A stretch of 64,000 nucleotides of DNA from Chaunax sp. Z400 (lineage: Eukaryota; Chordata; Actinopteri; Lophiiformes; Chaunacidae), in NCBI GenBank assembly GCA_037577475.1, contig CM075204.1, forward strand, positions 4,276,355-4,340,354, given 5' to 3'. The notes under the pieces were generated by a model. It did not search any database. It was given only the letters and a program-made list of their open reading frames with translations, and was not told where the DNA came from. Positions within the stretch are counted from its first letter, which is position 1. Each line of letters begins with the position of its first letter. Shown piece by piece: positions 22,280 to 33,630 of this stretch. The position numbers were made by a program, and so were the translations under genes.

Positions 22280-23029
22280 AATTGAAGCTGCAAGCAGCGT
22301 TGAACCGCCACTTGCACACCCGCGCCTGTCGGGGCGTGTGCCCATCGTTGGGGCGTGTGCCCATCGTTGGGGCGTGTGCCCATCGTTGGGGCGTGTGCCC
22401 ATCGTTGGGGCGTGTGCCCATCGTTGGGGCGTGTGCCCGTTGGGCCTTGAGCCATCGTCGGCCTCACGACTGCACACCTGGATAAATGCAAGGCTATGTA
22501 TCTGCATGCATTTTGGACACTGAGGGACGGATTGTGGCGCTAGACACCACCTAATAATTTGGACTCGTCTTTGATTATATCACTTGAGGCAACACCATGA
22601 AAATGTAATCAAAATCAAACAAAAATTGTCACACAAGACATTTTTGTTACTCAGTATTGTTGTGAAGATGTCTTCAGGGTGGGACTTTAAACATGTCTAC
22701 CAAATTACATACATGTGGGTTAAACACACACTTGGATATGCTTATTTGAAGTTTTACAGGGGGCGCTGTGGAGCCAATTTACCACAACCGATCCTGTAAA
22801 CCATATGAGATCGTAAGTAGTACAACCTTTGACGAGTGTGTCAATTTTGGTGAGCATCTGAGCTTCCCTGGCCTCTCAACACCAACTTCCTGTTTGATGG
22901 CGAACATCAAATGTCGCGACGCCGCCATGTGACCCAAAATCACAATATTTACAATAATGCTTCATCAAGGCCTTATGGCTTTACTGAGCAAATTTCAGAT
23001 CATTGTGGTGAACGGCCTGATAGCAGCAG
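22280..23029 (+). mobile_element. GCAAGCAGCG-type repeat, 3'-truncated (unit 2)
   Basis: As in unit 1, with the same truncation point and the same 31-bp deletion. Confidence 0.75.
22329..22443. repeat. 19-bp GC-rich minisatellite, 6 copies (unit 2)
   Basis: Same 19-bp unit as in unit 1 with two more copies, which accounts for the 38-bp longer spacing here. Confidence 0.9.
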
Positions 23030-23258
23030 TTCAAATTCTGAAGTATATAACTTCCTGTTGCCATTAGGACAGTGAATATGTAAACCAGCCATTTCAAAGT
23101 TATATACATTCAAAATTACAACTACATTGTATGCTTATTGAAAATATATACTGTACATATTTTATATACTTTATAGATGCGATCAAATCAGTGCATTTTG
23201 GAGGGGTGTGGTAATCCATTGTTTTTATCTCCTCTTATCAAAATATAAACATTTTAAA
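23030..23258. other. 229-bp linker between units 2 and 3
   Basis: Copy of the linker at 14,015-14,243, with essentially no differences that I could see. It marks the second internal junction of the array. Confidence 0.85.
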
Positions 23259-23619
23259 TGGGCTCCTTTATAAATGAGAAAATGTATTGAGTCTGAGTAA
23301 ACAGCCACTCATGTTCATGTTCATATGTACATATTTTTATTTGAGAGCATAAGTGAATTTTAAATTAAACGGGCACACATCAGTTAAACGCACATTTTAA
23401 CTACTTTATATGAGACAAGTTTATTTTGTCATAATTAGCAGACTCATATTTCCCTCTCATCATTAAATCAAACAGAATATTGCTTGTTCTTTGCGTTTCA
23501 GTCAGGTGTACAAGAGGAGAGCAACATGCATATCAGGTGTAGCATTTAGTCTCTGGGCAGTCGCTAAGCTAACATTACCTGCAGCAGTCTGGTCCTTAGC
23601 TGGGTCTTGTCCCTGGTCT

Positions 23620-23940
23620 CTAGCTATGCCTTTCTTTTTTATTAGCCAGGCATCCATGTTTATGTGACCACCTGCAAAATCTGTCCATTACTTTGGTGGA
23701 AACTATGGTGGAACTATGGTAACCCAAAACGAGTTCTGAACAAGGCACCGCCTGCCTGGCTCTAATGTCGCGCTGTGATTGGCAGATCTCCATGTGTGGT
23801 GGAGCTAGAAACACGCTCCCTCATGTGGCTGAAAGATGTTCTGCAGATATAAATCTAGAATAATAGTCAAATAAAATCATAACTATTTTATTTGGCAATC
23901 CAAATAAAATCTTCTGCGACCCAGACTTTGGGAACCACTG
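23620..23940 (-). mobile_element. hAT-like element 5' end fragment, unit 3
   Basis: Duplicate of the fragments in units 1 and 2. Its presence at the same place in all units shows that insertion preceded the triplication. Confidence 0.4.
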
Positions 23941-24429
23941 ATCTAGACACAGTGAGTGGATCATTTAACCCACTGGCTTGACTTACCCCCTTCTCCCCTA
24001 CATAAACGTCTCTTTACAGTTGTTGCTCATGGTAAATTATATTATCTACCACGTTCTTTAAAGGCATGATTCACTATTCATGACTCACACTAAAAACGTG
24101 AGCTGCCTTAAGAAACCTGACCTAACCTGAGAGACACATTGCACCAGCTACTTAAGAGTGAGTTTTAAAACATTTTTCTCTTAAAGTGTTCATGTCCTCT
24201 TAATCAAGGCCAAAATACTAATATGTTGAAACCAATAGTTCACCTTTACATACTGTGTAAACACCCATTCTCTACTACATTTGAGGTTCAAATAGGGAAT
24301 GGAGCACTGTTTTGACTGGTTATGTAAAATTACCCCCAAAAAGATACATTTTTACACTCAAGAGACACAAAAGTACAACCATACACAACCAGAGAGACAC
24401 ACGAAGACACAGGTGCATTGAGAGTCATC

Positions 24430-24435
24430 TTTATT
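24430..24435 (-). terminator. AATAAA polyadenylation signal, unit 3 gene
   Basis: Same signal and spacing as in units 1 and 2. Confidence 0.55.
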
Positions 24436-24592
24436 TGATCATTTACAAATAAACTTCTGGCAGAGTGATGATGATGACACACCCAGTGTAACCCATTTGT
24501 ACATTGTAATATTAAAAGCGTGTAAGAGCAAGAAAAGCCTCTCTTCCCTCAGGTCTGAAAGCCTTAATTTTGATCTGGAACCAATTTAATTT

Positions 24593-26967
24593 TTACCTCT
24601 TTGTCGACCTGGTAAAAGGTTTCAGCCGATTAGCAAGGACAATGTCATCAGGAGAAGGTTTGTCGAATTGGAACGGTATAATTGGTCGGAGTGAGGCATG
24701 CTGCTCTTTGGATTTGTCATGCGATTTACACATGAGGACCGAACTCCTTATTTTTCCCTTTAATTTATCATCCATCCCCTTCTTTTTTCTGTTGCTTTGA
24801 TAACACAAAGCCATCCCAAATACTGATGGTTTTGCAAAAACCGAAGTATCCACAGGTGGAGTGACCGGTGAAGAGAGACCTCTGTCTCTGTCGCTGTCGA
24901 AGTGAGGAGGGCTTTCTCCCTCTGACTGGGCCAGGAGTACACGCAGATCAAGAGTCTCCTTCATCTCACATGGCCTGCAGTTCTGGTGGCATGGTTTGTG
25001 TTTGGTCCCACCCTCTACAGTGCTTTCAGCTAAAGCACCAGCCGACTCTGGTGAAAGGAGCGAGGTAAGAGAGTGCTGTGACCCATTTGAGGTGGTCGAG
25101 GCTTCGTCTTTGTGTGTTGACGCCAAATGAGACAAGCAAAGTGGCTCAGAGATAGCAGGTGGTTGTTTCAATCCACTGGCTGGAGATTCAGTGCTGCCGA
25201 GGTGAGGGGAAACTAAGGAACTGTAGGTACCTTCTCTGGCACCCTTATTGGCCTCGCACAGCTCTTTGTCCTTCTCTTCAAGGAGTTGTTTAAGCTGGCG
25301 GACTTCTTCATCCATCTCTTCCTTCAGCGTCTTCTCCTGGTTATCTGTCTGGTGGAGGCTCTGCTGAAGAGTGGCAATCTGCTCATCTCTCTCTTCTTTC
25401 TCCACCTTTGCCTTTTCATTGTCTTTCTTCAGGTGTTCAGCACTCCTTTTTTCTTCTCTGGCACGCTCATTGGCCTCGCACAGCTCTTTGTCCTTCTCTT
25501 CAAGGAGTTGTTTAAGCTGGCGGACTTCTTCATCCATCTCTTCCTTCAGCGTCTTCTCCTGGTTATCTGTCTGGTGGAGGCTCTGCTGAAGAGTGGCAAT
25601 CTGCTCATCTATCTCTTCTTTCTCCACCTTTGCCTTTTCATTGACTTTCTTCAGGTGTTCAGCCTTGCTTTTTTCTTCTCTGGCACGCTCAGTGGCCTCG
25701 CACAGCTCTTTGTCCTTCTCTTCAAGGAGTTGTTTAAGCTGGCTGACTTCTTCATCCATCTCTTCCTTCAGCATCTTCTCCCGGTTCTCTGTCTGGTGGA
25801 GGCTCTGCTGAAGAGTGGCAATCTGCTCATCTCTCTCTTCTATCTCCACCCTCGCCTTTTTATTGTTTTTTTTCTGAAAAATGCAATAATAATACTTATT
25901 ATTATTATGGATAACAGTAGCACATAAAAGTAACAGGTAAAAAGAGTTACAGGTCAAATTAATTTATTATTATAAATCAAGCATAGGCAATACAGTAAAG
26001 ATGAGTTTTGAGAGATTATGTAAAAGCTGGCAGTGAAGTTCCTCAGGTAAACTATTCCATAGAGTTGGGGTCCTAACAGCAAAAGCTCTGTCCCACTTAG
26101 TCTTCAGCTTTGACAAGGTATAACTAACTAAGTAACTAACTAGAAAGCAATCGGAGAGCGCAAACCTCCGCCAAGGCAGCTCAGTTCTGGATATTTCCAT
26201 TACACCAAAAAGCAGCAGAGAGACGCCGTCAATGAGGTACGAACAAGACACAGAGGAAGATGCTAATTTAGCATGCTAGCGGTAACTAATTATCTTCACA
26301 ACGGTAAAACTTGACTTGGCGAACTCAAAACTGTACAAGACTGACACAGCATGAGTCAGACATCACTTAGAACTATAGACAACAGTTTCATAAAGTTTGA
26401 ACCACAAATAATACGTTTTCTTAACGTTATTGACGGAGTGCAGCAAAGCAGTGCTTACATCTGATCCAGGAAGATATGGCTTTGACCAGAACACGCATGC
26501 ACGCACCTATGTCATCACGCTGCACTCGTGGTCAGACGAACACAGACAAAACTCTAAACACTGCAGACAGCCCCATCTTGTGGAGCCTTGTAATCATTAC
26601 ATTACAAGTGTACATGTGACAGTTTAATCCTATAAAAGATTCCTGGATCCAGACTGTGATCAAGATCACCACCAAAATCAAATCAATTCTTCCTTGGGCC
26701 ACTTCCGACATCTCACGAAAATTTCATCAAAATCTGTCCATTACATTTTTTTAAATTCTGTTAACAAACCAACCAACCTGTTAACGCCAGCAAAAACATC
26801 ACCTCCTCGCTTGGCAGAGGTAACTAACTAACTTGCTTGTGGTAAAGTTGATAAATTTGGTAAAGTTCAAGAAAAAACAGTAATCTTGTCTCTAAGTGCA
26901 GTCATCACTAACACGTCTTCATGTTTGAGCATCTTACCTGTTTGGTCTTGCCTAGTCTCTGTCCCAT
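24593..26967 (-). CDS. coiled-coil repeat protein with SKI7/HBS1L-like tail, copy 3 (spliced, about 436 aa)
   Basis: Same structure as copies 1 and 2: exon 26,967-26,938 (MGQRLGKTKQ) and exon 25,873-24,593, in phase 0. It has three 74-residue repeats, but their types differ from copy 1: the middle one is of the TDNQEKT...EEVRQ type, as found in the C-terminal half of copy 2, and the first is the TENREKM type shared with copy 2. Copies 2 and 3 therefore share repeat types although their number differs. Splice sites, start context and tail are as in the other copies. Confidence 0.7.
25255..25844 (-). repeat. 222-bp coding repeat, about 3 copies (unit 3)
   Basis: Same repeat, three copies, with the copy types of unit 2 rather than unit 1. 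Confidence 0.9.
25973..26124 (-). mobile_element. LINE 3' ORF2 fragment in intron (unit 3)
   Basis: Same as unit 2, including the same 14-bp deletion, which is a shared derived marker of units 2 and 3. Confidence 0.6.
26626..26826 (+). mobile_element. RTE/Rex-like non-LTR 3' tail repeat (unit 3)
   Basis: Duplicate of the copies in units 1 and 2. Confidence 0.5.
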
Positions 26968-27284
26968 GGTGCTTGAAAACTCAGGTATGTCACTCACTGT
27001 GTGTCTGTAAGATAATTCTTTCTCAAGTATAAAATCTGACTTGTTGGAAGCTGATTTTAAAAGATAGTTTCCTTTGATGTATTATGACAACAGACTGTTT
27101 GTTTAAGGTGTAATATACCCTCATGATGTCATTGGGAATGTTTGTCTGTATCCATGGATACACACAGACATCAAAGCCATCAAGTTCAGATTGTTGTAAT
27201 AATAGTGATGATGTAATTTATAATGTTTAAGTAATTAGTGTGGATGCTTTGCAGCCACACTATAGTTATCCTGTTCTTTGTTTT

Positions 27285-27555
27285 TCTTTTTCTCCCCCTT
27301 CTTCTTCTTCCATACATTTTGGCACTCAACTACTTCCACATACTTCAACGTAGAAACTTCATTCGAATGTCAAAATATTCAGCTCAATTAGGACATGATC
27401 GGATCTATTCAGATTTTTCATATCTTTCATATTTTCCAAGATGTTCCCAATTTTCCGAGTAAAATTCCCCATTCATTCTTATGGGAAAAGTTCCTCATAA
27501 CTTCAAAATCTTCATACTTTCAGCTAGAAACACCATTCAAAGTTCCAGGCGTTGA
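27285..27555 (+). repeat. interspersed repeat of fish type (unit 3)
   Basis: Duplicate of the unit 1 copy. Confidence 0.4.
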
Positions 27556-28826
27556 GACAGGTTTTAACCTTTCAAAAGACAAAAACTAACTATTAACTAT
27601 TAACTTACCATGTGTTGCAGAGGTGGTGCACAAAATCTCAGCATGGGGACATTGCTTAAGTTGGTTCTTTTTCTGGTAAATTTTTTTTTTAATGTTTTAT
27701 AATTTATTATAACAATACAGTAAATTGTGAATAATGTCTAGAATTAAATATACTGAAATATAAAGACTGTTACTCAAACTTATTTCCCCTGCAAAATACA
27801 TTGCACATTAGCCTAAAATGAATTAGTAAAGCAATTTCAGTTGGCTTGGAAAGGGCACATGTCTGCATCAAAACAGACCATACTGCACTGCAACAGTGTT
27901 CTGAATATCTGTGGATAGAACTTTTAGTTAACTTAGAAGTCTTTGTAGCAGATAGGTTTCGATTAGTGTGACCAGATGACAATGGGTAAAATTCAGGACA
28001 GGGCAGTTGGGGTGGTCCGGGTGTTCAGTGGTGCAACATTTTAGAGGATTATAACATTTTTAATATTACATTAGAAGGAAACCGGATGCCTTTGAAAAAA
28101 ATGCAATATTATGTTTTAAGGACACATTTGTGCCACTAGCCAGCTGTGCTGAGCATCACCTTTTATCCCTATCTACTCCCTGACGTCCTCTTTTCCATTT
28201 GTAATCAAACATTAACGCCAAGACACAAAGCTTCATATTCAATTTAGACAAAACTTTCCAATACTTCTACGACGCTGCAATTGATATGCGTCATTAGCGC
28301 CAGGTAACTTTATACAGTTTTTTGAATGGAAGCTGGTGATTTGTCATTTAGATCATTTTTCACATTGAAGGTGAAAAAAATGCCAATAATTGTAGTGTTG
28401 TAAGTTCAGCTTCTCTGGACATTAAAGAATGACCAATAGTAAGTTAAGTTAGCCACTCTAAATCATCTTAACACGATGATTTATTGTGTCTACCACATCT
28501 ATATCATGACGACCATCCCAACAATGTTAGCATGGTTGTAGGTTTATTTTTTACTAACAACGGTTCAATGTAATAACTTTTTACATGCAGCAGAAAAAAG
28601 AAATTTTGGTAAATAATTTACCCGGGGTGTAAATGACGTTAACCATAGCAAAGTTGAGCAAGCATTAACTGTGAGGACCGAGTGACACAATTCTTGTTTT
28701 AGAGAAAACTGTGCGACTGAGAAATTTCTCAAAAATGTCTAGTAACTACTAATTATCAATCACCCTGTTTAACTAGATAAATTAATGTATATACATATAG
28801 TATTATTATAATTATTAATTACTTAC

Positions 28827-28919
28827 CCAAGGATGCCAAATGATTAGCTGCAGTATGTACTGGTTGTCGATAAAACTTCCGCTTCCGCTCCAGTTTGAAC
28901 TTTCTCTGTATCCGGTGAG
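28827..28919 (-). promoter_or_regulatory. candidate non-coding first exon and promoter, unit 3 gene
   Basis: Same layout as unit 1, with both CGGAAG words intact. Confidence 0.35.
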
Positions 28920-30670
28920 CATGCGAAATAGTTGAACACATCAGATCCATTGGTCTGAGAAAAGTCATTCTCATTGCATTGACATGTATGGGTTTAATTC
29001 ATCTGATTTTTCTTTGATTCGTGTTCAACAAACAAGAATGAATCATTTAATGAACATAAACATGACTAATTAATTTAATGCAAAAATACTTCTACTTAAC
29101 TAATCAAACACATTCCCTAGTTCATTTTACTTTTAGTGTAATTGGTACTTTGGATTTAGTATAGGCTTGATTACAGCGTCTACCTTGTCTATGGATGTTA
29201 CAGTTACATTTACAGGCTCTGGTGCACGGCTTAAAAAAGTTTGACATCCGTGTTTGTCCTACCCATGTTGCTTATTGCTAATTATTCACCATAATAATTG
29301 TTTACATTGTATATTTCTGCAAACCAGGGATATGTTAAAACTTTACATTTAATAATTTGAAATTCTGGGGTTAAGTTTAAACATTTTTGTCAAGAGACAA
29401 AGTTGTGCTTAAAGTCTTGTTCTGTTTGTTGGTATGCATGTTTCCCCTGGTTTAATCACCACAAACATGGCTAAAAACTTTGATCGTTCAAAATATCGTC
29501 TGCAGTCAGCACAAACAAGGTTAAAATCTCTTGATGTCTCATTCCAAATATCTGCTTTTCATGCCACAACAACAACTTCAAAACATCCCAATAGTTGCTA
29601 AAATGACCCTGTACCTGGCTGAGGTTGTCTCAGAGATCTCTTGCTTGGCCCCAATGTTACTTCACCGCCTTCTCCTCAACCCTCCAATGAGAAAGTCAGC
29701 TCATATATAGTATATATGTATATATGTAATTTGAATGTAATATGTAATGTAGAATTGTAGATCTGATATGTTTGAAACATTCAAACCAGCACCTCCATGT
29801 TAGCATAAAAGTAAAATAGCAACAGTGTATTATGATAAATGGGCTGAATCACTTGGATCACTACTTTCAACCAAGACACCACTATTTCCAGATGAATCAG
29901 TCAGCTTGGTGGAGGAGATAGGTTCTAAGGTGTGATTTCAATGACCACCTCTTCTCTCCACACCATCAGCCTGAAATGACTGAGTTGCAGTACAGGAAGA
30001 TTGCTTTTCAGTGAGCGCCGTCGTGCTCCCTTTTCATTTTGGAGACTACATGAAGTTTTCCGTATCAACACACTTGGACCATAAGGCCTCGTGTCGACAC
30101 AACATTTTTTTTTCTGTCATGAAAGTGCTGGCAGGGTGCTGAGGAGGGCTGGGATGATACTTATGGCCTGAAAACAGCAGTGTTTGTTACTTCCGGACTG
30201 AAAAAAAAAGAACACTCTCACTCTGGATTGGATTCAACAAAGGCAGACATCACTTTGCAAGTGCTCCTCCTGGCAAACCTACGTTGACATCTACACACGA
30301 CTAGTTCAGTATACTTGTGCAGCTCGATGCGACTGCGATGGATGGCCATTATGTTTGAGAAGAAAGGTAATTACCTAACACATTTTGACTCTTATTAACA
30401 CTGAACGCACAATGTTAATCTTAGCCTCAGCCTTTAGCTTGCTACATAGCATCAACTTCACGATCAATCACACTGCAGTTAAACAAACACACTGATTTTA
30501 TTTTTACAGGTTGTCTTGCGGCTGATGGCAAGACGGCGGTCACCTGTTGCCTGGGTACATCCATCATGTCACCACTGGTTGGACACAATTGTTCCAGATT
30601 CCAGCTCTTTATAATTTGTGCAGAATTTCTGTGTGGCTCTTTCACTGATGAGCATCAGACATGAAAACAC

Positions 30671-30835
30671 TCAGCCTCCTGTACAGGCATTATCAGAGTA
30701 TGGTAATCCATGAGGGGCTGACAATAACAATGCTTTAAAAAATCACTCCCTCCGTTAAAGTAGTCCATCACTGCAGCTCTGCTGTCAGCCCCTTATGGAT
30801 AACCATACTCTGATAATGCCTATATAGGTGGCTGA
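30671..30835. repeat. 52-bp inverted repeat (hairpin), unit 3
   Basis: Arms 30,671-30,722 and 30,784-30,835, same sequence as units 1 and 2. Confidence 0.85.
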
Positions 30836-31072
30836 ATGTCCATCACTGCAGCTCTACTAAAGCAACCATTCAGTAATTATATTCCAAGACATCTATACAG
30901 TAATTACTTGTATTCTGTCTCTCTTTAAATCCAGCTTATTGACACAGACATGTCTATTAAGAAAACTGGTTTATTTTAAAATCCAAATTATATACAGTAC
31001 AATACAAAAATACACAAGTCACAAAAAATGTACAAGTGTACAGTGTTGTGCAAAGGAGTTGAATTCAATAAT

Positions 31073-32306
31073 AATTGAAGCTGCAAGCAGCGTTGAACCG
31101 CCACTTGCACACCCGCGCCTGTCGGGGCGTGTGGCCATCGTTGGGGCGTGTGGCCATCGTTGGGGCGTGTGGCCATCGTTGGGGCGTGTGCCCATCGTTG
31201 GGGCGTGTGCCCATCGTTGGGCCTTGAGCCATTGTCGGCCTCACGACTGCACACCTGGATAAATGCAAGGCTATGTATCTGCATGCATTTTGGACACTGA
31301 GGGACGGATTGTGGCGCTAGACACCACCTAATAATTTGGACTCGTCTTTGATTATATCACTTGAGGCGACACCATGAAAATGTAATCAAAATCAAACAAA
31401 AATTGTCACACAAGACATTTTTGCATTTGCCCGCAGGTGGTGCTTTGACTGTTACTCAGTATTGTTGTGTAGATGTCTTCAGGGTGGGACTTTAAACATG
31501 TCTACCAAATTACATACATGTGGGTTAAACACACACTTGGATATGCTTATTTGAAGTTTTACAGGGGGCGCTGTGGAGCCAATTTACCACAACCGATCCT
31601 GTAAACCATATGAGATTGTAAGTAGTACAACCTTTGACGAGTGTGTCAATTTTGGTGAGCATCTGAGCTTCCCTGGCCTCTCAACACCAACTTCCTGTTT
31701 GATGGCGAACATCAAATGTCGCGACGCCGCCATGTGACCCAAAATCATATTTACAATAATGCTTCATCAAGGCCTTATGGCTTTACTGAGCAAATTTCAG
31801 ATCATTGTGGTGAACGGCCTGATAGTAGCAGAAAACTCAGACTTTTCATAACTTTTAATCCTCATGGGGTTTAGGTAGGACTGACCAAATTTGAGGTCAA
31901 TCAGGTAAAATGTCTAGGAGCTGTTCGTTAAAATATAAAGTGTGTGATTTTCAAAAATTGCAAAAAATGGCCACAAAAATCAAAATGGCCAACTTCCTGT
32001 TGGTTTGACAACAATGCTCCGTAGACATTTTTGTCGGGCTTAGTCAATTACGTAAGTGTACCAGGTTTCGTACATGTATGTTATTCTGGATGCACGGGCT
32101 GCACTTTAGAGGGTGCTAGCAAATCATTTTGCCACCCCCATTTCCAAACACCATATCAAACATAAATTTCCCACCGAACAAATTTTTCTGCCAACTTTCA
32201 TGAGTTCTTGAGCATGGGAAAGGCCCCAAAAAGGCGATTAGTTTCGGAGAATAATAATTCCTTGCATTACAATAGTGTCCTCAAATGCTTAGTGCTCGGG
32301 CCCTAA
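31073..32306 (+). mobile_element. GCAAGCAGCG-type repeat, longest copy (unit 3 and right flank)
   Basis: It runs from AATTGAAGCTGCAAGCAGCG to the characteristic end AGTGCTCGGGCCCTAA, about 1.2 kb, with no transposase or reverse-transcriptase ORF. I recognise start and end as a widespread fish repeat. The array boundary (about 31,831) lies inside this element. Confidence 0.7.
31122..31221. repeat. 19-bp GC-rich minisatellite, 5 copies (unit 3)
   Basis: Five copies; the first three carry GTGTGGCC and the last two GTGTGCCC. Confidence 0.9.
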
Positions 32307-33464
32307 AAATGATGTTGCTGCATGACAGATAATATCACTAATATTAAGTAATTTCTCCTCGAAGTCAGTGTTTATTTTTTGTATATTAGTTACTCTTTTT
32401 TGCAGTGGACCTCTTGCATGTTTAAAGTACACAAGAGTAGAAGAAAATAAATCTGCACTGCCATACTGTGAAGCGGGGAGTTGGATGATACTCCCTCCAG
32501 AGAGTGTCAGACTCGAAAAGCAAGAGAGGTTTTAATTAAGCCCCGCTCCCATAGAGGTGTTAAAGGCTCAACCAACAAGCTGTCAGTCTGTCAGTCTGTT
32601 GGAAGAGAGAACCATAACTGAGAATGGCTACAATACATGTTTGAAAAGCAGCAACACATTTATTGTATGTACAGAAGATGTGTACTTGTATATTAAATCC
32701 TCTGTTAAGTGCTTCAATAATAGTATTCTTGTTTGACCAACAGCTGATCTGTTGTAATATTAAAAAGATAAGAAAGACAAGAAAAAATCTGCATCAGAAA
32801 TTTGTATTGAATTTTTTAAATATAATTATTTCATATTAAACAAGCCGAAGTTTTGTAGTATGTTATTTTGTACTAGATATAATGTTATCTCATCTCCTGT
32901 GTTAGTTATTCATTTATTCTGTGGGTCACATTTAAACACTTTGGGTTGATTTTTTTTCTCAGATTCCATTAGATTCTATTAGAAAAATACAACAGATATA
33001 GACTCCAAACACCATTTTGGTCAATTCACTGTTTTACTTTCCAAGACATCATATACCAGGATGCCTCTGATTTATCATTAATTATAATATATTATATTTA
33101 TAAAAAATATTATATATTTATATATATACATATATATATTACATATAATTATATATAAAATAATCTATCATATTTTAATAATATTTATAGATTTGTCCTG
33201 AGGTGCCTTCATCTCACACATCATTGTTGTGTTTAGAAACAGTCTACAACCTTTCATTGGCTGGTCTTTTTTCTAATTTATTTAGTTTGAATTTCCTCTC
33301 TATTAAAACAGAAATATTGATTGTGCTTAGAATGTTGAACGAAACTGGGAGATGTTTAAATCAGCATTAGACTGGAATAATCTCACTCAGATTGATTTCT
33401 TCTTCTAATGTCTTCAATACCTCTTTGATTGTTTACATATTTTAATGAACATATTTATTTGTAT
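32307..33464. other. non-coding, AT-rich flank right of the array
   Basis: No gene recognised. It contains an AT-rich low-complexity stretch at about 33,085-33,190 made of TATATA/TAATTA words. Confidence 0.5.
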
Positions 33465-33630
33465 TTACCTCGGTGGCCGGATGGAGCAATGGTTGCCTAA
33501 AAACACAAAGGTTCTGGGTTCTAATTTCGACCTTTTCCGAGTTTGCATGTATTCCCCGTGTCTATGTGGGTTCCCTCCGGCTTCCTTTTACAGTCCAAAA
33601 ACATGTAATATAGGTGAATTGTTGACTCTA
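33465..33630 (+). mobile_element. DANA-type tRNA-derived SINE, degraded copy
   Basis: It reads CGGTGGCCGGATGGAGCAATGG, then GGTTCTGGGTTCTAATTTCG (B-box-like), then GAGTTTGCATGTATTCCCCG, GTGGGTTCCCTCCGGCTTCC and CAGTCCAAAAACATG. This is the block order of zebrafish DANA-like SINEs. The tRNA-like head is diverged and not a functional tRNA gene. Confidence 0.6.

Larger units (their letters stand above)
14244..23029. repeat. tandem unit 2 of the array (probable recombinant unit)
   Basis: Aligned with units 1 and 3 over its whole length. It is longer than the others because the coiled-coil gene has one extra 222-bp repeat and the GC-rich minisatellite has 6 copies. Left of about 21,420 it shares most diagnostic differences with unit 3; right of about 22,141 it shares them with unit 1. 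Confidence 0.95.
23259..31831. repeat. tandem unit 3 of the array
   Basis: Nearly identical to units 1 and 2 from 23,259 to about 31,831. After that the sequence continues into the 3' part of the GCAAGCAGCG repeat, which units 1 and 2 lack. Unit 3 has private differences on its right side (for example GTGTGGCC variants in the minisatellite and retention of a 31-bp segment near 31,424). Confidence 0.95.
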
